DNA of 12,511 bases, from NCBI GenBank assembly GCA_031283505.1, contig JAITBO010000057.1, positions 1 through 12,511 on the forward strand. The letters run 5' to 3'. This DNA is from Treponema sp. Lineage in GTDB: Bacteria; Spirochaetota; Spirochaetia; Treponematales; Breznakiellaceae. Within the stretch, counting starts at the first letter, position 1, and the number at the start of each line of letters is the position of its first letter. Made by a program: the position numbers and the translations under genes. Shown here in pieces: positions 5,085 to 11,877 of this stretch. The notes beneath the pieces were generated by a model. The model had not been told where the DNA came from, searched no databases, and saw only the letters and a list, made by a program, of their open reading frames with translations.

Positions 5085-5435
5085 CCTAATAAAGAAGGCC
5101 CCTTCCCCCTCATCAAACAGTTTGTTCTTAAGGAGGGCTTTGACGGCATGGTTTGCGCAACATCCACCCTTTGTTATGAGCTTATAGAGGTTCTCGACAC
5201 CCTCGGCGTGGAGGTACAGAAAAGGCTCAAAATTATTACCTTTGACGATAACCGCTGGTTCGACTATCTCAAATATCCGGTTTCTGTGATTTCCCAGCCG
5301 GTAGCGGAAATAGGCAACGCCGCCCTGGAGAATCTGCTACAAATGATAGAACAAAAAAATTCCATCTGCAATGTTAAGCGGGAATTGCTCTTTGATGCCG
5401 GCATCATCGACAGGACAAAACAAGAACGGGGGTAA
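5085..5435 (+). pseudogene. LacI-family repressor, C-terminal remnant
   Basis: The frame is open from just after TAG 5082-5084 to TAA 5433-5435, about 116 codons. It reads PFPLIKQFVLKEGFDGMVCA, then ELIEVLDTLGVEV, then LKIITFDDNRWFDYL and VISQPVAEIGNAALENLLQM. This is the second half of the sugar-binding domain of LacI/GalR regulators: the FDG.VC strand, the FDD motif, and the QP...G..A...L helix that precedes the end. The helix-turn-helix and first half, about 200 residues, are missing. An internal ATG at 5148 offers a start but would give a protein without DNA-binding or a full sugar pocket. The motifs are well kept, so truncation may be fairly recent. Its target operon is not in the window. 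Confidence 0.75.
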
Positions 5436-5454
5436 AAAAGCCGGGGCTTCCGGT
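5434..5454 (-). terminator. Weak candidate terminator after the propeller/HEAT gene
   Basis: Read on the minus strand after the stop at 5476, CCGG-AAGCC-CCGG forms a short GC stem (5453-5450 with 5444-5441) followed closely by six T residues (5439-5434). The stem is short, so the call is tentative. Confidence 0.35.
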
Positions 5455-5475
5455 CTGCCGGGGTATTTGACCTGT

Positions 5476-7215
5476 TCATTTGACCAGAGATGCCAGTTCC
5501 GTCAGGGCGCGTCTTTGTACGGACAGGGGACGGCCGTCCTGCCCCAGGGCCACGAGGAGCCGTATCCCCATTTCGCTTAAGGGTGGGCCGGAAAAGCGGC
5601 AGAGCGCTCCGGCGGCTGCGGCGGTGGCGGCCAGGACCGTTTCGTTCTGGTACGAGGAGGGGGGGAAGGCGAGGGCGCTGAAAGCCCGGAGCGCGTGTCC
5701 TTCGGGATCAACCCCTATGCGGCCTATGGCTTCCGCCGCCGCCGCCTTGATCGCCCCCTCCCGGTCCCGGATGTAGAGATCCGCCAGGAAGGGGATGGTT
5801 TCCCGGGACCCCAGAAAGCCCAGGAGCATTAGGGCTTCTGCCCGGTAATCCGGCCGGACCGGCGGATGGAGCAGGGTTTCCCGGGAAGGGTAGGCGCCCA
5901 GGCTGTCGGCAAGCTCCATGAGGTAGGCGGTGAACTCCCTCTCATCGGCTCCCACGGTTCCGGCCCGTATCAGCCGATCAATATGGGAAAGCCGGGCCTT
6001 AATTTCCCCATCATCAAGGTTGATGATATAGCCTTCCGCCCGGAAAGACGGCCGGGGATTGGCGGTCCCGTAGCTGTCTTCGGGGAAGCTTCCGTAAAAG
6101 GAACGCCGCAGCCTCCTGATCCGCTCTTCAGGCCGGTAGGCGTAGAGTATCCAATCCTTTCCGCCGGAATACAGGAAGCCGTCGTCGCTGAAGGCGGGGG
6201 CGGATGAGGCCCCTTCGATCCTGATGATCCAGAGCCGCCTGCCGTCTTCGGTAAAACCCGTCGCTCCCGACCGGGAGAGGATGTAGATTCCCCGTTCGTC
6301 GTAGAGTATTCTCACCTCGCCGGCGTCCTCACCGGCGGCTATATGGGTTTCCCCCGACCAGAGGGTCTCGCCGCCGGGAAGCGATAGGAGCGCCAAAGCG
6401 CCGTTGGAAAGGGTTGCCGCAGCCTTGTCTCCCCGGCCCTCAGCCGCCAGGGGGACACCGCCCGGAGACGGGAGGCTTATCGCCGGGGCACCCCACCGGG
6501 AAACGGCGGCGGCGCCATCCCTCGTGAAGATCAGGGCGGGCTTTCCCTCGGAAACCGGTTCCCCCCGTTCCTGCGGAAAGGGGTCCAGTGGGACTACGGC
6601 GGCGGGCATGGCCGCAAGAGGCCGGGTGACGATACGTCCAAAGGGGCTTATCTCCACAAGCTCCTGGTCCTCCAGGACGAGCAGAATGCCCCCCGCCCGG
6701 TCCAGCCTGGGCGGGAGCGCCGCAGGATGGGTCAGATACCGGGACCAGAGGGGATACCCCGAGGCGGTGAAGCACCGCACCCTTTGGGAGGTGAACACGA
6801 AAATCCTTCCGTCCCGGCCCACCAGGACCGGTGAGGAGATAGCGGTTCCCACATTTTTCCGCCACAGTTCCCGGCCCGCCCGGTTCACCGCGATGAGGAC
6901 GCCGTTGGTCCTGCAAATGTAACAGGTCCCTTCGGGGGAACGGGAAACATAAGGGGCAAGACGGCCCCGGGCGTTGTATTTCCACAGCAAGTCCCCCCGT
7001 CCGGAATAGGAGATCAGGTTTCCGCCATCGCAGACCACAGTCACCGACTCCTCCTGAGCCACAGGCGGCCCCAGCACCGCGCCGCCCGGAGCCTGCCGCC
7101 AGACATAGGGTGATGTTTCCTGGGCTTCCAGGGGGGAGGCGAGATACAGGAAGATGATGAACGCCAGTCCGCACAGAAGCCTTTGAAGTTCCGGGTGTTC
7201 TTTAACGGTTGTCAT
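5476..7215 (-). CDS. Secreted beta-propeller (PQQ-like) / HEAT-repeat protein
   Basis: From ATG 7215 the product has 579 residues; a TTG at 7233 would add six. The ATG is preferred for its start codon and a weak GGGA nearby. Residues 1-31 are a signal peptide (LLCGLAFIIFLYLASPLEA, cut before QET). Residues about 37-362 contain repeated blades of PQQ-like type: GNLISYSGRGDLLWKY, GVLIAVNRAGRELWRK, RVRCFTASGYPLWSRY, GATGFTEDGRRLWIIR. Each ends in a W-docking strand. Residues about 457-575 are alanine-rich helices of HEAT type (AEALMLLGFLGSRETIPFL, AAAAEAIGRIG). Both parts are protein-binding scaffolds; no catalytic residues are visible. The start overlaps the end of rlmD by 14 bases, so translation is probably coupled. 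It may be an envelope assembly or signalling scaffold, but its partner is unknown. Confidence 0.82.
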   Translation of the reverse strand: MTTVKEHPELQRLLCGLAFIIFLYLASPLEAQETSPYVWRQAPGGAVLGPPVAQEESVTVVCDGGNLISYSGRGDLLWKYNARGRLAPYVSRSPEGTCYICRTNGVLIAVNRAGRELWRKNVGTAISSPVLVGRDGRIFVFTSQRVRCFTASGYPLWSRYLTHPAALPPRLDRAGGILLVLEDQELVEISPFGRIVTRPLAAMPAAVVPLDPFPQERGEPVSEGKPALIFTRDGAAAVSRWGAPAISLPSPGGVPLAAEGRGDKAAATLSNGALALLSLPGGETLWSGETHIAAGEDAGEVRILYDERGIYILSRSGATGFTEDGRRLWIIRIEGASSAPAFSDDGFLYSGGKDWILYAYRPEERIRRLRRSFYGSFPEDSYGTANPRPSFRAEGYIINLDDGEIKARLSHIDRLIRAGTVGADEREFTAYLMELADSLGAYPSRETLLHPPVRPDYRAEALMLLGFLGSRETIPFLADLYIRDREGAIKAAAAEAIGRIGVDPEGHALRAFSALAFPPSSYQNETVLAATAAAAGALCRFSGPPLSEMGIRLLVALGQDGRPLSVQRRALTELASLVK

Positions 7216-8371
7216 GTTTTTTTTCCCGGACAAAGACCGCCAGGGTCTCTATATGCGCCGTTTGGGGGTAGAAGTCGTAGAAGGCCGCCGATTCAAGCCG
7301 GTAGCCCTGCGCGCAGAGAGATACGCCGTCCCTTGCCAGGGTGGCCGGATCGCAGGATACATAGGCCAAGAGGGGCGGTCCCTCTTCCGCGAGCCACCGC
7401 CTCAGGGAAGGGGAAAGTCCCTGGCGAGGGGGATCGGCCACGACAAAACCGTATGCAACGGGCGCGGACCGGCGCATTTCATGCACCCATTCCTCATCGG
7501 TGAGGGGGAAGTACCGCCTGAAGGAACCGGGGACGTTTTTCCGGGCTAGGTCCAGGGCGGCGGCATCGGATTCTACCAGGTCTATGCGGGGAAACCGTTC
7601 CCCCAGGAAGGCGGCGAAGGTTCCCACGCCGCAGTAGATGTCCGCCATGGGCAGGGAAGGAGCCGCCCTGCCGGAAAGGACCCGTAGGTCCGGGATAAAT
7701 CTTTCCAGGGCCGCCGCGTTACCCTGGAAGAACACTCCAGCATCCATGAGGATCTCCCGATCCAGAAGCGCCGCCGCCGCCGGCTCATCTTTTCCTTCCC
7801 GGAGCAAAAGGCCGCCCCGGGAATAGACCGTAAAACGGCGTTTTCCCGGAGGCGCGGCGATGCACCCCCGGCTCAGGGCCTGCCGGATGCCTTCGTCCGC
7901 CACGGGACAATCTTTAAGGGGGACGATCTTTCCGCTTTTTCGGGCCTTAAAACCCAGCCGGTTTGTTCCGGGGATAACATGGAACTGGACGCGGTTCCGG
8001 TAGCCGTATTCGGAAGAGGAGACGGTTTTTATGGGCGGTGGACAGGCGATACCCCCGATACGGATCAGGGCGTCTGTGAGCATCCTCTCTTTTTCCCGCA
8101 GTTGAGACGGATAGTTCAGGTGTTGGAGGGAACAGCCTCCGCAGGTTCCGTAGAGGGGGCAGGCCGGGATGCGGCGGTCCGGGGAAGGTTCCAGGACTTC
8201 TCCAAGTTCTCCCCTGGCCCAGGTCTTGTGGGTTTCGGCAATCCGGAACGAAACGAGGTCTCCGGGAGCCGTGTAATCCACGAAGACTGTTTTTCCATCA
8301 ATATGCACAATTCCCGTCCCGCCCGCCGCAAGACGTTCCACAGGGGCGGTAAAAAGATCACCTATTATCAT
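7202..8371 (-). CDS. rlmD: 23S rRNA (uracil-5-)-methyltransferase, RumA/TrmA family
   Basis: The 389-residue enzyme makes 5-methyluridine in RNA using S-adenosylmethionine. Residues about 1-60 are a TRAM RNA-binding domain. Cys71, Cys77, Cys80 (CPLYGTCGGC) and Cys155 are the expected [4Fe-4S] ligands of this family. SAM motif I is DIYCGVGTF (244-252); DPPRQG (313-318) follows. The catalytic cysteine is Cys340 in SCDPATLARD, and the general base is Glu375 in HIET. All key residues are present and length is near normal, so it should be active. The exact uridine cannot be read from sequence: RlmD, RlmC and RlmCD are close, and the symbol is the best guess. ATG 8371 has no ribosome site; an extended -10 box lies 10 bases upstream. 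It is the first gene of a two-gene unit with the propeller/HEAT gene and diverges from the lipase gene. Confidence 0.92.
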   Translation of the reverse strand: MIIGDLFTAPVERLAAGGTGIVHIDGKTVFVDYTAPGDLVSFRIAETHKTWARGELGEVLEPSPDRRIPACPLYGTCGGCSLQHLNYPSQLREKERMLTDALIRIGGIACPPPIKTVSSSEYGYRNRVQFHVIPGTNRLGFKARKSGKIVPLKDCPVADEGIRQALSRGCIAAPPGKRRFTVYSRGGLLLREGKDEPAAAALLDREILMDAGVFFQGNAAALERFIPDLRVLSGRAAPSLPMADIYCGVGTFAAFLGERFPRIDLVESDAAALDLARKNVPGSFRRYFPLTDEEWVHEMRRSAPVAYGFVVADPPRQGLSPSLRRWLAEEGPPLLAYVSCDPATLARDGVSLCAQGYRLESAAFYDFYPQTAHIETLAVFVREKKHDNR

Positions 8372-8381
8372 GAATGATTTT

Positions 8382-8390
8382 AGTATAGCA
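8382..8390 (-). promoter_or_regulatory. Extended -10 promoter of rlmD
   Basis: On the minus strand TGCTATACT (8390-8382) is an extended -10 box. The best -35 candidate, CTGATA at 8411-8406, is weak, as is usual with extended -10 promoters. The predicted start is near 8375, giving a leader of about four bases before ATG 8371 and no room for a Shine-Dalgarno. Confidence 0.45.
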
Positions 8391-8393
8391 TCA

Positions 8394-8422
8394 TTGCCAG
8401 AATAATATCAGTCGGGTACAAT
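8394..8422 (+). promoter_or_regulatory. Promoter of the lipase-pcnB unit, leaderless
   Basis: TTGCCA (8394-8399) and TACAAT (8417-8422) are spaced 17 bases. Counting from the -10 box, position +1 falls on the A of the ATG at 8429. There is no Shine-Dalgarno between them. The box lies next to the divergent rlmD promoter, so the two may compete for polymerase. Confidence 0.55.
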
Positions 8423-8428
8423 AGGGCC

Positions 8429-9406
8429 ATGATTGGATCAGTACCGGTTCCTGATAGAAATTTTGAAGAAGAATGGTTCCAGGCAAACGACGGGACCCGG
8501 CTTTTTTTACGGCGGTGGCTTCCTTCGGGGAGACCGCTGGGGGTCTTGCATATTGTACACGGCATGGCCGAGTACGGCATCAGGTACGACAGGTTTGCCC
8601 GGCGTCTTACCGGGGAAGGCTTTGAAGTTTGGGCGGCGGATCAGCGGGGCCACGGGAAGACTGCCGACCCGGCGGCAAACGATCCCGGCAGGGGGGGCCT
8701 CCTGGGTCACTGCTGCGACCGGGAGGCATACAAGCGGGTGGTGGACGATGTTGAGGAGATCAACATCAGGATCAGGGAGCGCCTTCCTGAGCAGCCTCTT
8801 TTTCTTATGGGACATTCCTGGGGTTCTTTTCTTGTTCAATGTAATATTGAAGAATACGGCAGGCATATTTCCGGCTGCATACTTTCGGGAACCAGGGGGC
8901 CTGACGGCCTTAAAATCAAGATGGCCCCTCCGCTCCTGACCGTGATTGCAGCCCTAAAGGGCTGCCGGAAAAAGTCGGAACTGGCCTTTGCCCTGGGAGA
9001 CAAGCCCTACAACAGGCCCTTCCGTCCGAACAGAACGCCTTTTGACTGGCTTTCCCGGGACGAAAAGGAAGTGGACAAATATGTTGCCGATCCCCTGAGC
9101 GGTATGCGCTGTTCTTCTGGTTTTTACCGGGACCTGGTGATCCTCCTCAACCGGATACACCGGAGCGAACAGATGGAGCGTATACGCCGGGACCTGCCCA
9201 TCTATGTGTTTTCCGGCAGCGCCGATCCTGTGGGGGATATGGGCGCAAGTCCTATCGCCCTGGTAGAAGCTTACCGTTCCCTTAAAATTTGGGATCTCGA
9301 ATTTGTGTTATACCCCAATGCCAGACATGAAACCTTAAACGAAACCAACAGGGATGAAGTCACAGGAGATCTCATTGCCTGGTTAAAAAAGCATATTGTA
9401 AAATAG
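8429..9406 (+). CDS. Alpha/beta-hydrolase, monoacylglycerol lipase type (S33/Hydrolase_4)
   Basis: The 325-residue protein has no signal peptide and is probably cytoplasmic. The HGMAEY motif (44-49) forms the oxyanion loop, the nucleophile is Ser130 in GHSWGS, the acid is Asp266 in FSGSADPVG, and the base is His300 in NARHETLNE. DQRGHGKT (71-78) is the typical strand-turn of this family. The complete triad and normal length argue for an active enzyme that cleaves monoacylglycerols or other esters; lysophospholipase activity is an equally fair reading. The ATG at 8429 directly follows the promoter and gives the expected N-terminus shortly before EEEWFQANDGTRLFLRRW. pcnB follows after 13 bases, so the two are probably cotranscribed, although no functional link is obvious. 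Confidence 0.9.
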   Translation: MIGSVPVPDRNFEEEWFQANDGTRLFLRRWLPSGRPLGVLHIVHGMAEYGIRYDRFARRLTGEGFEVWAADQRGHGKTADPAANDPGRGGLLGHCCDREAYKRVVDDVEEINIRIRERLPEQPLFLMGHSWGSFLVQCNIEEYGRHISGCILSGTRGPDGLKIKMAPPLLTVIAALKGCRKKSELAFALGDKPYNRPFRPNRTPFDWLSRDEKEVDKYVADPLSGMRCSSGFYRDLVILLNRIHRSEQMERIRRDLPIYVFSGSADPVGDMGASPIALVEAYRSLKIWDLEFVLYPNARHETLNETNRDEVTGDLIAWLKKHIVK

Positions 9407-9414
9407 AAAGGCGG
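9407..9414 (+). promoter_or_regulatory. Ribosome binding site deciding the GTG start of pcnB
   Basis: AAAGGCGG sits five bases before GTG 9420, directly after the lipase stop. No ATG precedes the conserved domain, which supports GTG as the start. Confidence 0.6.
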
Positions 9415-9419
9415 ACCTT

Positions 9420-10646
9420 GTGCGAATCAGGTACAGTGCGACGAAAGACGGACATCCGGTAAAAAAGGCCATAGTCTATACTAGGGACGAACATACTATC
9501 AGACTCGACGCGGTGGATAAAGATGCCGTGTATATCGTGGAGCGCCTCCGTTCAAATGGGTACGAAACTTATATTGTCGGCGGTGCGGTGCGGGACCTCA
9601 TCCTGGGCAAGCATCCCAAGGATTTTGACATCGTAAGCGCCGCCAGCCCCGCCCGGATAAAAAAAATATTCCGGAATTCCCGCATCATAGGCCGCCGCTT
9701 CAGGCTGGTTCATGTGTATTTCGGCCCCAAGATATTCGAAGTGTCTACCTTTCGTTCCCTCAAGGACGGACCCACCAGCAACACCTTTGGTTCCATAGAG
9801 GAGGATGTTCTCCGCCGGGATTTTTCCCTGAACGCTCTTTTTTACGATCCCCTTAAAGAGATTGTAGTGGATTACGTGGGAGGCATGAAGGACATACGGG
9901 AAAAACGTGTCAGGCCCATCATTCCCCTTTCGGTTATTTTTCGGGACGATCCGGTCCGGATGATACGGGCGGTCAAGTACGCCGCCACGACTTCTTTCAA
10001 GCTTCCCCTGCGCCTTGCCTGGAAGATACGCCGTCAGGCCCCCCTGTTGTCCGAAGTTTCCCCTTCCAGGCTTACCGAGGAGATATTGAAGATCATCCAT
10101 TCCCCTTATTCGGCGGAGATCATCGAAAACCTGGACTTCTTCGGTTTATACGGGTATCTCCAGCCGGGGGCATCGGCCCTGCTGCTGCGGGACGCTTCTT
10201 TCCGTTCACGGTATATAAAGGGATTCACCGATCTTGTCCTCAAACCTGAATCCTCCAGGGCCCAGGGAGAAAATATGGCGGCCCTAATCCGGGATTTCCT
10301 GGAAGAGACCATTGACTGGGAAGGGGGAATCATCGAAAACTACAAAAACGCCTTTTTTGAAGCCCGCCGCTTCGTCCTGCCCATGAACCCGCCCAGGGCC
10401 GAGTTGGATCACGCTGTCAGGCTCGTCTTCGGCGAACACGGCCTTACGGTAAAGAAGTTCCGTTTTGTCCTTCCCGGAGCGCGGCAGGCGGATTCCCTGC
10501 TCCCGGAGGAAGGCCAGGAGACCTCCGTTCCCGTTATGGAAGGGGAACCCCCCCAGCGGAGGCGACCCAAGAGAAGACGGCGCGGCTCGTCCGCCGGAAG
10601 GACCGGAGACGCTGAACGGGACCCGGCGGCAAATCCCGGAGGATAG
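9420..10646 (+). CDS. pcnB: Poly(A) polymerase / tRNA nucleotidyltransferase family, PcnB type
   Basis: The 408-residue protein starts at GTG. It belongs to the class II nucleotidyltransferases: GGAVRD (54-59) binds nucleotide, Asp68 and Asp70 in KDFDIV are the catalytic metal ligands, RRDFSLNAL (132-140) and DDPVRMIRAVKYA (176-188) are the next conserved motifs. The head domain is followed by a helical RNA-binding region. The last 30 residues include RRRPKRRRR (380-388), a basic tail like that of bacterial poly(A) polymerase I rather than CCA-adding enzymes, so addition of poly(A) to RNA 3' ends is favoured. CCA addition cannot be excluded from sequence. It lies 13 bases after the lipase gene with its own ribosome site. 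Its stop is one base from the stop of a decayed convergent gene. Confidence 0.88.
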   Translation: MRIRYSATKDGHPVKKAIVYTRDEHTIRLDAVDKDAVYIVERLRSNGYETYIVGGAVRDLILGKHPKDFDIVSAASPARIKKIFRNSRIIGRRFRLVHVYFGPKIFEVSTFRSLKDGPTSNTFGSIEEDVLRRDFSLNALFYDPLKEIVVDYVGGMKDIREKRVRPIIPLSVIFRDDPVRMIRAVKYAATTSFKLPLRLAWKIRRQAPLLSEVSPSRLTEEILKIIHSPYSAEIIENLDFFGLYGYLQPGASALLLRDASFRSRYIKGFTDLVLKPESSRAQGENMAALIRDFLEETIDWEGGIIENYKNAFFEARRFVLPMNPPRAELDHAVRLVFGEHGLTVKKFRFVLPGARQADSLLPEEGQETSVPVMEGEPPQRRRPKRRRRGSSAGRTGDAERDPAANPGG

Positions 10647-10647
10647 G

Positions 10648-10850
10648 CTATTCGTCCTTGAGTTTTGGCATCATTCCGTCAACCCGCCGCCTGAAACGAG
10701 CGGGAGAGGCCTGGGCCGGATCCGCGCCGTATTCCAGGGCCGCGCGGTGATATTCTTCCGTAGCGTGATGTTCCCCTCTTTGTAGGCAGAAGCCCCAGAG
10801 TAGCAGGGCGCGTAATGGCGGGGACTCAGATCGTCAGCTTCACCACCAAT
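10648..10850 (-). pseudogene. Frameshifted C-terminal remnant of an unidentified gene
   Basis: On the minus strand a frame begins after two TAA codons at 10851-10856 with GGEADDLSPRHYA. It then shifts near 10804-10812 to another frame reading LLLWGFCLQRGEHHATEEYH and ending RRRVDGMMPKLKDE before TAG at 10648-10650. The two pieces join naturally, suggesting one protein tail with a single frameshift. The helix pattern, ALLLWGFCLQRG...A..EYHRAALEYG, is weakly TPR-like. There is no start or upstream domain; the rest has been lost by deletion. It converges on pcnB with one base between the stops. Confidence 0.55.
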
Positions 10851-10900
10851 TTATTACCGTAGTGCCTTCACTCTCAAATACATAGATAACTACCCTGTAA

Positions 10901-11354
10901 TCATGCCCCCCTATCATTGATGTTCTTGAACCGGATATTCGTTGGGTAATGGTGTTGACCATCATATTTGATCAAAAACGATGCGTCCGAATAACGATAT
11001 TCATTCCACAGAGTATCAATTTTTTCATACAACTCGGATATGGTACTACAACGCAAGAAAGGATACGGCTCATTTTCACCCGGCAATAGTATACTCTGTG
11101 GAATATCATTTACTATCGTAATGTATCTGTACAAATTCATAAAAGTATGGATGCTCCCGTTCCCACAAGGCTCTCTGAGTATTAAAAACGACCGGTTCAA
11201 AGGTTTCCATTTTAGTTCCCTGTGCCCTTGACTTTGCGAGGGTGATGTCAACTATATTTTCCCCGCAAGCGATTAACAACATTGCGGCAAACAGCGCCAA
11301 TGCACCCAACGATAAACCCCCGGCTTTGTCGGGGGGACTCAAAAAGTTTGACAT
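10901..11354 (-). pseudogene. DUF6174-like lipoprotein with one frameshift
   Basis: The first part starts at ATG 11354 and has a lipoprotein signal with lipobox LIAC (Cys30). It continues with FEPVVFNTQRALWEREHPYF and stops at 11106. The second part, in another frame, continues from YRYITIVNDIPQSILL through STISELYEKIDTLWNEYR and IKYDGQHHYPTNIRFKNIND to TGA 10901. Joined near 11106-11150, they give one about 150-residue protein. Its layout, W....YFYEF, an IVNDI strand, a SELYEKID helix, then YD...YPT.I, is that of the DUF6174 family of small secreted proteins of unknown function. A sequencing error cannot be excluded; otherwise the gene is freshly broken. Its first codons overlap the ISAzo13 remnant, so the original 5' end may be replaced. 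Confidence 0.6.
11317..11335. repeat. GC-rich hairpin inside the 5' end of the DUF6174-like gene
   Basis: CCCCCG (11317-11322) and CGGGGG (11330-11335) pair over a seven-base loop. It encodes residues about 7-13 (PPDKAGG) of the lipoprotein, so near the start of the message it would form a strong stem. Confidence 0.5.
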
Positions 11355-11742
11355 TAAAACTGTACATAACGTGCGACTGTAGCGGGAACAACGGCAACAG
11401 AGTTAAAATGTAGAAATACCAACTTCAACAATTTGCGGACCGTACACATTTAAAGGTCTTCGTATCGCATTTTCCAGCGGGTACATCAAAATGGAACAAA
11501 GTAGAACACTGCTTATTTTGCTCTATAACCAAAACCTGGCAAGGACAGCCGTTAATTGATGTTCAGGCCGCCGTTGACTTGATTGGGGCAACGCGAACAG
11601 CCACCGGCCTTACCGTGATTTGTGTCCGCGATGACAGTGAATACGATTGCCAAAAAAATGTCTGATGAAGATTTCGCGGCGATTAACCTGGCGAAAATCG
11701 TCCCTTTTGAATCATGGAACTACCGTATCTTGCCTCAATGAT
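11345..11742 (+). pseudogene. ISAzo13-family transposase, C-terminal remnant
   Basis: One frame reads LKLYITCDCSGNNGNRVKM, then TAG at 11411 where a Trp codon is expected. It continues KYQLQQFADRTHLKVFVSHF, PAGTSKWNKVEHCLF, TKTWQGQPLIDVQAAVDLIG and TATGLTVICVRDDSEYD. A frameshift in the A6 run near 11652-11657 moves to MSDEDFAAINLAKIVPFESW and ends NYRILPQ, TGA 11740-11742. The HFP.GTSKWNK.EH block, the TGLTV strand and the WNY...P end are diagnostic of ISAzo13-type (rhodopirellula-type) transposases. About two thirds of the protein is absent. The left limit is approximate and overlaps the start of the DUF6174-like gene. Confidence 0.8.
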
Positions 11743-11807
11743 TTGTTCATGTTATTGTTGAACTGATCCTTAGAAGCCAAGATATACCCTGTTGTCTCTT
11801 CAATAAC
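11743..11807. other. Short gap between the ISAzo13 remnant and palindrome D
   Basis: No feature is visible. This may hold the degraded right end of the ISAzo13 element. Confidence 0.4.
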
Positions 11808-11860
11808 TGAGGCTGTTCCAAAACCGTGCGCTAAACGCGCACGGTTTTGGAACAGCCTCA
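11808..11860. repeat. GGCTGTTCC-type palindrome D, perfect 24-bp stem
   Basis: Positions 11808-11831 and 11837-11860 are perfect inverted repeats closing over TAAAC. The outer 15 bases, TGAGGCTGTTCCAAA, match the family, but the inner part (CCGTGCGC) differs from the CTTCAG-closed members. Eight T residues follow at 11867-11874, six bases after the stem, so it might also act as a terminator on the plus strand. Confidence 0.85.
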
Positions 11861-11877
11861 ATTATGTTTTTTTTCAC

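Noticed and set aside
6440..7174. 244-codon minus frame inside the propeller/HEAT gene
   Set aside because: It is an alternate frame in GC-rich DNA with Gly/Pro/Arg bias; the other frame has propeller repeats and a signal peptide.
7216..7233. TTG start for the propeller/HEAT protein
   Set aside because: The ATG at 7215 gives a normal signal peptide and a shorter overlap with rlmD.
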